NCBI GenBank assembly: GCA_002306975.1
Contig: DBTI01000174.1
Location: 1 to 32,305, forward strand
Direction: 5' to 3'
From: Ruminococcaceae bacterium UBA1320
GTDB taxonomy: Bacteria; Bacillota; Clostridia; Oscillospirales; Ethanoligenentaceae
DNA: 32,305 nt
Made by a program: the position numbers and the translations under genes. Below the pieces are notes generated by a model. The model ran no database searches, was not told the origin of the DNA, and saw only the letters and a program-made list of their open reading frames with translations. Shown in pieces: positions 16,432 to 24,791 of the stretch (the first letter of the stretch is position 1; every line of letters starts with the position of its first letter).

Positions 16432-16469
16432 CTTTTTGTCGCGTGAATTTTTATTTGTTGTAAGTTTTT

Positions 16470-16500
16470 GGCGGCGCAAGCTGCGCCGCCGGTATTCTTT
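16470..16500 (+). terminator. Terminator of the DUF4430-EcfT-hydE operon
   Basis: A perfect 9-bp stem, GGCGGCGCA (16470-16478) with TGCGCCGCC (16482-16490), and a 3-base loop; followed by GGTATTCTTTT. The T-tract is interrupted, so efficiency is uncertain. Confidence 0.7.
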
Positions 16501-16542
16501 TAACTATATAAGATAAAAATTGTAATAATAAGTTAATAACAC

Positions 16543-16561
16543 CTTTACAATTAGGGTAAAG
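16543..16561 (+). promoter_or_regulatory. Candidate operator upstream of the G1 peptidase gene
   Basis: CTTTAC (16543-16548) and GTAAAG (16556-16561) form a 6-bp inverted repeat with 7 bases between, about 75 bases before the start. No convincing -35/-10 pair was found, so the link to regulation is a guess. Confidence 0.3.
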
Positions 16562-16633
16562 TGTGTCACCATAAAATATGGTAAATATATACCTAAATAG
16601 CAATCTATACTTTCGACAGGAAGGATGTTAGAA

Positions 16634-17683
16634 ATGAAAAAGAAAAAATATTTGATCTTTGTGTTGACGCTATCTTTGTTTACATGTTCACTGATGAGTA
16701 CAACCTCTGCTTCTACGACGGATTCAACGAATACTTTAGGAGATACAACTAGAATAAATGTATCAACTGTCAAAGCTTTACCTAATGGTGGCAGCCGTTA
16801 TACTTATACGATTGATGGGCAAGAGATATATATGCTTGCTCCTCCAGAGAAATTTAACCCCATTGAAGCTACCGATGAACAGTTGAAAGAATATGGTTTT
16901 CCAAACCGTCCAACTAATCCTGATGATCTAAAAAGTTGGGACGAGGAAATGAGAAATTACAAAAGTACACCGATACCAACAATGGTAAAAACACAATATA
17001 AGCACCAGTTAAATCACTATTCAAATAATGGACAAGAGAATCATGAAATATGGTCAGGAATAGAAAATCGCGTAGCGGGAAGTGCTATTTCTGCGGTTCA
17101 AGGAGATTTTATACAACCGGCGAAAAATGATTCTAAAAATGACACTGCAGAATCTTCCTGGATTGGGTTGGGTGGGGATTACTTGCATTCATCTGATTGT
17201 CTAATTCAAGCAGGAACATCGATGAGAAGTGATGGATATCATCTATGGTGGCAATATTTAAATTCTAACAATAACAGTGGTGAAATAGATTTATCAGGTT
17301 ATACAATCTCACCTAATGATCACATTCATTTATATGTTAGTTATGATGATAGTACACAACAGGCTTATTTCTTTCTACAAAACGGGACTAATGGTCAGGC
17401 GGCGGGTTTTTATCAGTATCTACCACGTTCGTTATACTATGACGGTTCTTCATCTGAATTTATAGAAGAACGACAAACAGTTAATGGTATTCCTTATGAT
17501 TTAGCTAAGTATAATACTGTTTCATGGACAAATTGTCAAACATATGTTAATGGTAGTTGGAATGGTGCAGGACACATATATTTAGAATATTTAACAATGA
17601 GAGTTGGTAGTACCATATTGTCTATACCGGATACAATGTCTTCTAATACAAGTTTTATTGACCGTTGGAAAGCGTTTTCATAA
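16634..17683 (+). CDS. Secreted G1-family (glutamic) peptidase homologue
   Basis: Exported protein of 349 residues with a signal peptide (KKKKYLIFVLTLSLFTCSLM, cut near SASTT). After a propeptide-like region (about 30-165) comes a beta-rich domain resembling eqolisins: SSWIGLGGDY, then DCLIQAGTSM with the expected catalytic Gln192, a Trp-rich strand YHLWWQYLN, and SSEFIEERQTV with Glu279 as the likely catalytic Glu. The C-terminal MRVGSTILSIPD fits the last strands. In family G1 a Gln/Glu pair cleaves proteins at acid pH; activity here is inferred. The ATG at 16634 lies nine bases after AGGAAGG and is preferred over 16625. The gene is visibly more AT-rich than its upstream neighbours. Confidence 0.72.
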   Translation: MKKKKYLIFVLTLSLFTCSLMSTTSASTTDSTNTLGDTTRINVSTVKALPNGGSRYTYTIDGQEIYMLAPPEKFNPIEATDEQLKEYGFPNRPTNPDDLKSWDEEMRNYKSTPIPTMVKTQYKHQLNHYSNNGQENHEIWSGIENRVAGSAISAVQGDFIQPAKNDSKNDTAESSWIGLGGDYLHSSDCLIQAGTSMRSDGYHLWWQYLNSNNNSGEIDLSGYTISPNDHIHLYVSYDDSTQQAYFFLQNGTNGQAAGFYQYLPRSLYYDGSSSEFIEERQTVNGIPYDLAKYNTVSWTNCQTYVNGSWNGAGHIYLEYLTMRVGSTILSIPDTMSSNTSFIDRWKAFS

Positions 17684-17769
17684 TGATTTGCTAAAGATAA
17701 AAATTAAGATATATTCTATTTTGATTTAGCAATTCACTAGTATTCCTTGAAAAAGGAGATTTGACAGAG

Positions 17770-18672
17770 ATGAAAAAGCAATCGGTGAGGTCACTTTTAA
17801 TTGGACTGGTTTCTCTGATGATTTTGATTGGAATCTTTGAATATATACGAATGTATTTATATCCAATAAAAGGTATATGTTGGAAGTTAGATTCTAATCT
17901 TTGGTCGTTTTTAATTAATGTAGCGTATGGTATGTCTATTGGCTTTATATATCTACTAAAACAAAATAGCGGCACAGAAAAGTGGTCATTTCATTATTCG
18001 AGAATAATTATAATGCTGTTTCCGATGCTGATTTTAAGCGGATATTTTATTTATTACTGTTATCTACCGAGAGGTGGAATATCGGTTGAAATACCAAACA
18101 GAGAATTCTTATTTATTTACGGCGGAGACCGAATTGCGGAGCATTTGGCATATTTCTATTGCGGATTTTTAGTGCTTTTACCTTTTTTTAAAAACGATGG
18201 CATTGAAACATACAAATATAAAAGCTGGATAAAAAGCATATGTTCTACTGCCATAATTGTTTTATTGTTACTTGCTATCAGTTATATCACAGATATAATT
18301 ATAAACTATGCTATTTTTCATAGGTCATTCAGTTACTATACATATGGTATTATCACTATTTTAATAAACTTTGTGTTTGGATTAATGCTTGCAACAATTT
18401 CAGAAAACAATCTAAACAAAAAAGAATTTAAGGTTAACAGCCGCAAATTTTTTACGGTATTTCTTCCAGTTTTCATTATTGGCTTTTTGCCTTACCTAAT
18501 TCATTTTGTTTATTTGAATTATTTGTACACTGAAAATGTAAATACACAGTTGGACATTATCATTTATAATCTGTGGATTTTTTTGGCTTATTCTGATTTT
18601 ATGCAGATACCCCAAATACTCTCGGGCTTTATTCTCTTGTCTGTGGCATTCAGAGACAAAGAGGTTGCCTGA
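17770..18672 (+). CDS. Polytopic membrane protein of unknown function
   Basis: I do not recognise this protein. It has 300 residues and about eight hydrophobic helices with short loops, no obvious enzyme motif and no signal peptide apart from the first helix (about 8-24). The ATG at 17770 lies 11 bases after AAGGAG; a TTG at 17761 is too close to that site to be likely. It follows the G1 peptidase gene by 86 bases on the same strand and shares its low GC, so the two may have arrived together. Possible roles include self-protection from or export of the peptidase, but nothing in the sequence shows this. A strong hairpin begins two bases after the stop. Confidence 0.75.
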   Translation: MKKQSVRSLLIGLVSLMILIGIFEYIRMYLYPIKGICWKLDSNLWSFLINVAYGMSIGFIYLLKQNSGTEKWSFHYSRIIIMLFPMLILSGYFIYYCYLPRGGISVEIPNREFLFIYGGDRIAEHLAYFYCGFLVLLPFFKNDGIETYKYKSWIKSICSTAIIVLLLLAISYITDIIINYAIFHRSFSYYTYGIITILINFVFGLMLATISENNLNKKEFKVNSRKFFTVFLPVFIIGFLPYLIHFVYLNYLYTENVNTQLDIIIYNLWIFLAYSDFMQIPQILSGFILLSVAFRDKEVA

Positions 18673-18673
18673 A

Positions 18674-18722
18674 AACAAGCACCCATAAGCCGGCTATATA
18701 ACGCGACTTATGGGTGCTTGTT
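18674..18722. terminator. Hairpin terminator between convergent genes
   Basis: A perfect 16-bp stem (18674-18689 with 18707-18722, AACAAGCACCCATAAG) and a 17-base loop, beginning just after the membrane protein stop. The right arm continues TTGTTGTCTTATA. A second, slightly changed copy of the right arm, CGACTTATAGGTGCTTGTT, lies at 18762-18780. Confidence 0.75.
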
Positions 18723-18737
18723 GTCTTATAGGATTAC

Positions 18738-18763
18738 CGCGACCTGCTCACTGCAGGTGCGCG
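18738..18763 (-). repeat. Dispersed hairpin repeat copy downstream of asnB (distal)
   Basis: On the minus strand CACC-TGC-AGTG is followed by AGCAGGTCGCG. The pair next to the loop is mismatched (C/A). It lies in the sense direction after asnB, in tandem with the copy at 18795-18818. Confidence 0.65.
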
Positions 18764-18794
18764 ACTTATAGGTGCTTGTTTATTAGCAGCTTAG

Positions 18795-18818
18795 CGCGAC
18801 TTGCCCCACCGCAGGTGG
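18795..18818 (-). repeat. Dispersed hairpin repeat copy abutting the asnB stop codon
   Basis: On the minus strand CCACC-TGC-GGTGG (18818-18806) is followed by GGCAAGTCGCG. It begins at the base right after the asnB stop codon. Confidence 0.75.
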
Positions 18819-20660
18819 TCAGATTTCAAGCCTAACCTTGTATTCCTTGAGCCATATGTTCATCTGAATGAGGTACGCCATCATTTGCGGACCGGTCATA
18901 AGCTGCCCGAACCATGGCGCTTTGTAGGATTCACCGTGGGTGTCGACAATTTCACGTACCTTTGCGGAATCGATCAATTGCAGGACAGGCGAAGTTTTGT
19001 CACTGAGAATAGAGTCCATCTCCCGGCACACAAGGTCGGTGTATAAAGGATTGTGTGTTTTCGGGTATGGGCTTTTCTTGCGCTCAACGATCTCGTCCGG
19101 TAATATGCCTCTGAGGGATTTTCGCAACAACCCTTTTTCACGCCCTTCCGCAAATTTTATTTTCTGTGGCAGATTAAAGGCGTATTGTACAAGACGCTTG
19201 TCAGCAAAGGGTACTCGCACCTCAAGGCTGTTTGACATCGACATGCGGTCTTTGCGGTTCAAAAGGTTTACCATAAACCACTTGATGTTGAGATAAAAAA
19301 GCTCGCGCATACGACCGTCTATCGGGCTCTCTTTATCTGGATGCGGTACCTGGGCCAGCGTGTCAAGGTAATATGAACGCGCTATTTCAGGAATTTTAAG
19401 GTCGCCAAGCCCATTTGAAAGAATAGCCTGCCGCTCGCCTGCGTAAAGCGACCAGGGGAACGTGTCGGCGTAAATCATGCTCGGGTTTGTGAACCACGGA
19501 TAACCGCCAAAAATCTCATCGGCGCATTCTCCAGAAAGCCCGACGACAAAATCCTTACGGATTTCGCGGCAAAAAAGCAGCAGTGATGAATCAACATCAG
19601 CCATACCGGGTAGATCCTTGGCAAGAACCGCGTCCCGCAGCGCTTCAACAAGCTTTTGCTGTGTGATTATAACCGAGTGGTGGTCACTGTCGATTTTTTC
19701 CGCCATTTTTAAGGCCCAAAACTGGTCGGAGGTGGGCTGGAAAAGTGACGCCTTGAAAAATTTATCGTTGTCTTCATAGTCTATAGAATATGTGGTCAGC
19801 TTTTCACCGCGGCTTTTGTATTCACGTGCCGCGATGGCGGAAATTGCGGAGGAATCAAGACCGCCGGAAAGAAAACAGCAAAGCGGCACATCGCCGACAA
19901 GCTGACGGCGTATCGCGTCGTCAAGCAGCGAGCGCAGATGCTCCGCCGCTTCTTCTTCGGTTTTGTCAAAATCCTCGACCTGAGGTTTCCAGTATTCGCG
20001 CAGCTTAAAATCATCGCGCGTTACCGTAGCGCAAAACGCGGGAGCAAGCTCGCTGATATCTTTATATGTGCCGCTGCCCAGAGGCGAAGCGGGTCCAAGC
20101 GCAAAAATTTCCGCGATGCTCTGACGGTCAATTACAGGTTCGACATAAGGGTGGGCAAGCAGCGTTTTAAGCTCGGAGCCAAAGATAAAAGAGGTATCGC
20201 GTCTTGCATAAAAAAGAGGCTTTACGCCAAGAGGATCACGGGCAAGAAAAACAGTTTCTGCCGCAGCATCATAGACAGCAAAGGCAAAAATTCCGTTAAG
20301 CCGGTCAACGCACTCCTCGCCCCAGCATATATACGAGGTCAAAAGAACTTCGGTGTCGGAATAAGAATCAAATTCATAGCCTTTTTCTAAAAGCTCCGCG
20401 CGCAGATCTTCTGTGTTGTAAAGCTCTCCGTTATAAACCAATATGTATTCATGCCCGCCAATTGTCTTTTTCATCGGCTGAGCACCGCCCTCAGGATCAA
20501 CAACCACAAGCCGCCTGTGCCCCAAAAGTACATGGGTGGAATAGTAGTGCCCCTCACTGTCCGGCCCGCGCAGCTTCAGTGTGTCTGTCATGCCGTCTAT
20601 TATGCTGCGTCTTGAGGATATATCGTTTTTAAAATCAATCCAACCTGCAATACCGCACAT
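18819..20660 (-). CDS. asnB: Asparagine synthetase, glutamine-hydrolysing
   Basis: Makes asparagine from aspartate, ATP and glutamine in the cytoplasm. The N-terminal glutaminase domain (about 1-205) has the nucleophile Cys2 in MCGIAGW, with LRGPDSEG, GHRRLVVVD and YNGELYN. The synthetase domain (about 225-600) has the ATP pyrophosphatase loop LSGGLDSSAI and SGECADEIFGGYPW. At 613 residues it has the usual length for the Firmicute type. AAGGTG lies seven bases before the ATG. It is monocistronic and convergent with the membrane protein gene. A 7-bp inverted repeat (20720-20738) in the promoter region could be an operator; a tandem pair of dispersed repeats follows the stop. Confidence 0.96.
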   Translation of the reverse strand: MCGIAGWIDFKNDISSRRSIIDGMTDTLKLRGPDSEGHYYSTHVLLGHRRLVVVDPEGGAQPMKKTIGGHEYILVYNGELYNTEDLRAELLEKGYEFDSYSDTEVLLTSYICWGEECVDRLNGIFAFAVYDAAAETVFLARDPLGVKPLFYARRDTSFIFGSELKTLLAHPYVEPVIDRQSIAEIFALGPASPLGSGTYKDISELAPAFCATVTRDDFKLREYWKPQVEDFDKTEEEAAEHLRSLLDDAIRRQLVGDVPLCCFLSGGLDSSAISAIAAREYKSRGEKLTTYSIDYEDNDKFFKASLFQPTSDQFWALKMAEKIDSDHHSVIITQQKLVEALRDAVLAKDLPGMADVDSSLLLFCREIRKDFVVGLSGECADEIFGGYPWFTNPSMIYADTFPWSLYAGERQAILSNGLGDLKIPEIARSYYLDTLAQVPHPDKESPIDGRMRELFYLNIKWFMVNLLNRKDRMSMSNSLEVRVPFADKRLVQYAFNLPQKIKFAEGREKGLLRKSLRGILPDEIVERKKSPYPKTHNPLYTDLVCREMDSILSDKTSPVLQLIDSAKVREIVDTHGESYKAPWFGQLMTGPQMMAYLIQMNIWLKEYKVRLEI

Positions 20661-20719
20661 ATATACACCTTCTTCAAAATTAGTGTATGCCGGATTAAGG
20701 TGGTTTGCTATTTTACAAT

Positions 20720-20738
20720 TGTTAAGATAAGCTTAACA
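20720..20738 (-). promoter_or_regulatory. Palindrome upstream of asnB, candidate operator
   Basis: TGTTAAG (20720-20726) and CTTAACA (20732-20738) are exact inverted repeats around a 5-base centre, about 60 bases before the start codon. It resembles the TGTNAN...TNACA site of GlnR/TnrA but is 19 rather than 17 bases long, so assignment to those regulators is doubtful. Confidence 0.4.
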
Positions 20739-20850
20739 TTGATTCTTTGGAAAAGCCTTCTTTTTATTTTTGTTCAAAAGAGCATTCTTAAACAAAAGAA
20801 GAAAGCAACCGCCTACCGCGGCGTAAAAGACAAAGTGGAAATTGGTAGAA

Positions 20851-20882
20851 AAGCATAAAAATTGGGCGCACTCAGTGCGCCC
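20851..20882 (-). terminator. Terminator of the Mg2+-transport/galM operon
   Basis: GGGCGCACT (20864-20872) pairs with AGTGCGCCC (20874-20882). On the minus strand the stem is followed by AATTTTTATGCTTTT, and it lies just after the galM stop. Confidence 0.9.
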
Positions 20883-20909
20883 ATACGGGTGATTATAGAA
20901 ATACATTGA

Positions 20910-21968
20910 TTACTTTATATCAAATTTATAAACAGTAGTTTCATTATATTTTTCCCCTGCTTTCAAAATAGGGCTGTCAAAGTTGGGGTGATTGATCGCG
21001 TCAGGGGCAAACTGTGTTTCCAAACATAAGCCGGCTCGTTTTTGATAGATAAAGCCGTTCTTGCCGTGACTGTTACTGACATAATTGCCGGTGTAAAACT
21101 GCACACAGGGGCTGGTGGTATAGCAGGTCAGATGCCGTCCGCTCTTTTTATCACACACCTCCGCGCAAATGCCCAGTTTGCCTTTGCCCTTGTCCAGCAC
21201 CCAGTTGTGGTCATAGCCGCCCGCGTAGCCTAGCTCGTAATAATCATCGTCAACACGCTCGCCGACCGCGTGAAAATCGCGGAAATCCATCGGCGTACCT
21301 TCAACGCTTATTGTTTTTCCTGTCGGGATGCTCTCACTGTTTGATTCGGTAAAATTCTCGGCGTAAATTTTAACCTTTTGTGCGAGAATGTCGCCGGAAT
21401 CATGCCCGCTAAGATTGAAATAAGTATGATTCGTCAGGTTGCAGATGGTGTCAGCGTCGCCGATCGCCTTATAATTTAAAGAAAGCTCATTTTTGTCATT
21501 AAAAGTATAGGTCATGGTAACGTCAAGATTTCCGGGGTAATTCTCGTCACCGTCGGGGCTGATGTGGTGCAAAACGAGAGAGTCATCCCCGCCCTTATTT
21601 ATTACAGAGCATTGCCAGACAACAGTGTCAAAGCCTTTTAAACCGCCGTGCAGGTGGTTGTTGCCGTCATTTTGGTAAAGGTGATACGCTTTGCCGTTAA
21701 GGGTGAATTTGCTGCCGCCGATACGGTTGCAGCAGCGCCCGACCGCCGCTCCAAAGAAGTTTTCGCGCGACACATAGCCTTCGAGATCGTCGTATCCAAG
21801 CGCGACATCAGCAATATTGCCCTCACGGTCAGGCACTTTAATTGAAACAATAGAGCCTCCATAGCTGCAAACAGAAACCTCGCTGCCCGAAGTGTTAGAA
21901 AATGTATAGAGTGTTACAGCCTTGCCGTCTTTTGTTACTCCGAACGGTTTTCTTGTGATTTTCGTCAT
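20910..21968 (-). CDS. galM: Aldose 1-epimerase (mutarotase)
   Basis: Interconverts alpha and beta anomers of aldohexoses, feeding galactose and glucose metabolism. The 352-residue protein shows the galactose mutarotase fold: GGSIVSIKVPD, GRCCNRIGGSKF, NDGNNHLHGG with a catalytic His, NLTNHTYFNLSGH with the second catalytic His, AGGYDHNWVL and ETQFAPDAINHPNF with the conserved Glu before the Gln. AAGGGAG precedes the ATG. The start is 33 bases after the stop of the NRAMP-related transporter, so it is probably the last gene of that transcript, although no functional link is evident. It ends at a good terminator. Confidence 0.96.
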   Translation of the reverse strand: MTKITRKPFGVTKDGKAVTLYTFSNTSGSEVSVCSYGGSIVSIKVPDREGNIADVALGYDDLEGYVSRENFFGAAVGRCCNRIGGSKFTLNGKAYHLYQNDGNNHLHGGLKGFDTVVWQCSVINKGGDDSLVLHHISPDGDENYPGNLDVTMTYTFNDKNELSLNYKAIGDADTICNLTNHTYFNLSGHDSGDILAQKVKIYAENFTESNSESIPTGKTISVEGTPMDFRDFHAVGERVDDDYYELGYAGGYDHNWVLDKGKGKLGICAEVCDKKSGRHLTCYTTSPCVQFYTGNYVSNSHGKNGFIYQKRAGLCLETQFAPDAINHPNFDSPILKAGEKYNETTVYKFDIK

Positions 21969-22001
21969 TGAGTATTCTCCCTTTTTTATATATCCCTGAT
22001 A

Positions 22002-23270
22002 TTAATGATTGAACAAAGTGCTTACAACGAGAATGGCGGAAAGCGCTGTGATAAATCCGACAGTAGCAAATGAAAGCACATTCTGAAACTTGCTGTTAAC
22101 GTATTTGCCCATTATACGCTTATCGTTGACGAGTATGATCATGAAAGTAAGTATTACAGGCGATAGAATACCTGCTATCTGTTGTGTAACAAGCGCGATT
22201 TTAACAAGCTGCATTCCCGGAATGAGAATCAAGCCCGCGCTTAACGCGATCATCACCGTATATATTCCGAAAAAAGCAGGCGCTTCTTTTAAGTCGTTGT
22301 CCACGCCGCTTTCAAAGCCGAATGCTTCACAGATAGCGTAGGAGGTTGAAAGCGGAATAATAGCGCAGGCGAGCAGTGAGGCGCCCAAAAGACCGAAGCC
22401 GAAAAGGGTTGAAGCATATTTCCCCGCAATCGGGCCAAGCGCTTGTGCCGCATCCCCCGCTGAAGTTATCGTTATATGCGCTTTGAAAAGCGTGGCGGCT
22501 GTGCAGACGATTATGAAAAAGGCTATGGCGTTGCCCCAGATGGCTCCGAAATAAACATCGAGCTTTTCGTATTTATAATCCCTGAGGCTCAGATGCTTGT
22601 CGACAATTGACGATTGCAGATAGAACTGCATATAAGGCGTTATGGTCGTGCCGATCATTCCGATAAAGGTCAGCAGAAAACCTGTGCTGAATTTAATTGA
22701 AGGAGTCGCCATGGTGCCGAAAACGGCTGACCAGTCCGGTTTTGCCTGAAACGCCGAGATGATATATCCAAAAAATACGATGGTAAACACCAAAAAAACC
22801 TTTTCAACCTTGCTGTAGGAGCCTTTTGTGACAAGCGCCCAGATGAGGACGGCGGCTATCGGCACCGCGACATATCTGGTGATCCCGAAAAGTTCCATGC
22901 TCATCGCAACGCCCGCAAAATCAGCCATGACCAGAAGGAAATTGGCAACAAGAAGAACGGTCATAGCAAAAAACGCCCACTTGACGCCGAATTTCTCACG
23001 GATCAGGTCAGACAATCCCTTGCCTGTAACAACAGCCATGCGCGCGTTCATTTCCTGCACGACCGAAAGGCTGATTGTTATAATCACAAGCCCCCATAAC
23101 ATACTGTAGCCGTAGGACGCGCCCACCGTTGAATATGTCGTTATGCCGCCCGCATCGTTGCCCGCGTTGACAGCGATTATTCCCGGACCAAGAATACTTA
23201 ATATCGCAAAAAAGTTGCGAAGCTTTTTATTCTTAAATTCTCTCAAGCCGCAGCCCCCTTTCTCTTGCAT
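22002..23270 (-). CDS. NRAMP-related divalent metal transporter, probably Mg2+
   Basis: Membrane transporter of up to 422 residues with about 11 helices and the LeuT-like NRAMP fold. The usual DPGN motif of helix 1 reads NAGNDAGGI, and the MPH motif of helix 6 is replaced by TITPYMQFY. Loss of the metal-selective Met is known in NRAMP-related magnesium transporters (NRMT). It lies 17 bases after a PRC/MgtE_N/CBS gene, which also points to Mg2+ rather than Mn2+ or Fe2+. The start is uncertain: ATG 23270 has GAGGGG only two bases upstream, while an in-frame TTG at 23246 (LREFKNKKLRNF) has AAAGGGGG at good spacing. Confidence 0.85.
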   Translation of the reverse strand: MQEKGGCGLREFKNKKLRNFFAILSILGPGIIAVNAGNDAGGITTYSTVGASYGYSMLWGLVIITISLSVVQEMNARMAVVTGKGLSDLIREKFGVKWAFFAMTVLLVANFLLVMADFAGVAMSMELFGITRYVAVPIAAVLIWALVTKGSYSKVEKVFLVFTIVFFGYIISAFQAKPDWSAVFGTMATPSIKFSTGFLLTFIGMIGTTITPYMQFYLQSSIVDKHLSLRDYKYEKLDVYFGAIWGNAIAFFIIVCTAATLFKAHITITSAGDAAQALGPIAGKYASTLFGFGLLGASLLACAIIPLSTSYAICEAFGFESGVDNDLKEAPAFFGIYTVMIALSAGLILIPGMQLVKIALVTQQIAGILSPVILTFMIILVNDKRIMGKYVNSKFQNVLSFATVGFITALSAILVVSTLFNH

Positions 23271-23287
23271 TTCCCCTCAAAAAGACT

Positions 23288-24523
23288 TTATTTGTATTTT
23301 GAGCGCAGCAGATTGTCAACAACATCGCCGACAACCACAATGCCAAGCAAAAAATCGTCCTTGTTAATGACGGGAACGGCAAGCAGGTTATATTTATAAA
23401 CGATCTCGTTGAGCGTTTCTATATCGTCGTCGTCATAGACCGAGATAAAATCTTTGTTCATAATTTCGCTCAGTCTTACGGCGGGGTCTGAGATAACAAG
23501 GTCGCGGAGCGACACGGTGGCGAGCAGCCGCTCGCTGCGGTCAACAACATACAGGTAGTTAATCGTGTCGGACTCCGGTTTCAAACGCCGCAGCTGGGAG
23601 AAAACGTCGCCGACGGCATAGTCGACACTGAACGATAAAAAGTCGGTTGACATGACGCTTCCGACGGTATCCTCGGGGTATTCCATCAGCTCGCGGACTT
23701 CTTCGGAGGTTTCGCGGTTCATTTCCCGTAAAATCTTTTCAGCCTTGTCGGGGTGCAGCACATCGAGGATATCCGCAGCCTCGTCGGAAGGCATTTTTTC
23801 AAGCAGGTCGGCCGCTTTCGATTCCGGCATGCTCTCGATGATGTTTGCCCGCGCTTCCGGTTCCATCTCTTCAAGGATATCAGCCGCGCGTTCCTCGTCA
23901 AACGAGGCAAAAACCGAGTTCTGAGAGGTGCGGTCGAGCTCTTCTATTATATCCGCAACGTCGGAGGGGTGCAGCGTGAGGAGCTTTGAGGACTCTTTTG
24001 AAAGCTTTATGCCCGGACGGCCGGAATCTATCGTTGCAACGTCGTCCCACAAAATCAGTTTGCTCGGAATGCTGCCTCCGAACGTCCTTAGAAAGCGCTT
24101 TATCGGTTTTGCCATACCAAGGCGGCGCAGCAGCCCTTCAAGACCGACGTCAACCGCCACAAGGCAGGTTCCGCTGGAAGTTATGGCGAGCCTCAAATCG
24201 TTAACACGCACCACTTTATGTCCATCGGTGTCGACGATCTGCCTGTCTTGCACATCACGTGCCAAAAGAAGAATATTGTCGCCGGAAAGCTCGATCAATC
24301 TGACGTCTTTGCAGAAAAACACATACTGACCGTTGTCTTTGATAACGTCAACCGATGTGGAGTCAAGCACCCGCCCGTCGCGCAGAGCAAAGCCAACGAC
24401 CCTTGGGTGCTGCGAGGTGCAGTCCACCGCGAGGTCGTCAATTTTGCCAATGGCGGTGCCGCTGTCACTGTAAACACGGCTGCCAATGATCCGGCTGAAG
24501 TAAAAGGTTGAAACAAGGTACAT
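23288..24523 (-). CDS. PRC-barrel / MgtE N-domain / CBS-pair protein, probable Mg2+ sensor
   Basis: Soluble 411-residue protein. Two PRC-barrel-like segments (about 5-75 and 80-140) are followed by an MgtE N-terminal superhelical domain (about 180-285), with repeated acidic units such as SDVADIIEEL, ERAADILEEM, SKAADLLEKM and DEAADILDVL. Two CBS domains (about 290-405) follow. The MgtE transmembrane channel is absent. In MgtE these cytosolic domains sense Mg2+ and gate the channel. Here the next gene encodes a separate NRAMP-related transporter, so the protein may gate or regulate it in trans; this is inference. GGGGG lies seven bases before the ATG. The 5' region has a nested stem structure (24570-24643). 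Confidence 0.85.
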   Translation of the reverse strand: MYLVSTFYFSRIIGSRVYSDSGTAIGKIDDLAVDCTSQHPRVVGFALRDGRVLDSTSVDVIKDNGQYVFFCKDVRLIELSGDNILLLARDVQDRQIVDTDGHKVVRVNDLRLAITSSGTCLVAVDVGLEGLLRRLGMAKPIKRFLRTFGGSIPSKLILWDDVATIDSGRPGIKLSKESSKLLTLHPSDVADIIEELDRTSQNSVFASFDEERAADILEEMEPEARANIIESMPESKAADLLEKMPSDEAADILDVLHPDKAEKILREMNRETSEEVRELMEYPEDTVGSVMSTDFLSFSVDYAVGDVFSQLRRLKPESDTINYLYVVDRSERLLATVSLRDLVISDPAVRLSEIMNKDFISVYDDDDIETLNEIVYKYNLLAVPVINKDDFLLGIVVVGDVVDNLLRSKYK

Positions 24524-24569
24524 GGAAAATCCCCCTTTCCGCTTATGATTTGTTTATGCTTTTTCTTCT

Positions 24570-24643
24570 TTCTTAAAAGAGCATTCTTCTAATAACAATA
24601 CACCGTGACAAAAAGGTTATTGGCAGGGCGGTTCTTTTAAGAA
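24570..24643 (-). promoter_or_regulatory. Nested stem-loop in the leader of the Mg2+-sensor operon
   Basis: An outer stem TTCTTAAAAGA (24570-24580) pairs exactly with TCTTTTAAGAA (24633-24643). An inner stem AATAAC (24591-24596) pairs with GTTATT (24616-24621). It lies 47 to 120 bases upstream of the start. It does not match the M-box or the yybP-ykoY consensus as I know them. Regulation by metal would fit the genes but is not shown. Confidence 0.4.
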
Positions 24644-24791
24644 AACAAATATTATTGGCACTAACTTTTTAAATAATCTGAAAACAAATTCTTTTATATA
24701 TTGTGCCGCAATCGCGGCATAAAATTAATCTTACTGCACTGCGTTTTTGCAAAAAAATAGCCTTCACCCCAAAAAATCGAGGAGAAGGTTC

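Noticed and set aside
20720..20738. GlnR/TnrA nitrogen-control site upstream of asnB
   Set aside because: Half-sites resemble the consensus, but the spacing is two bases too long; kept only as an unassigned palindrome.
24524..24746. M-box or yybP-ykoY metal riboswitch before the Mg2+ operon
   Set aside because: I could not find the conserved blocks of either class; only an unclassified nested stem is visible.
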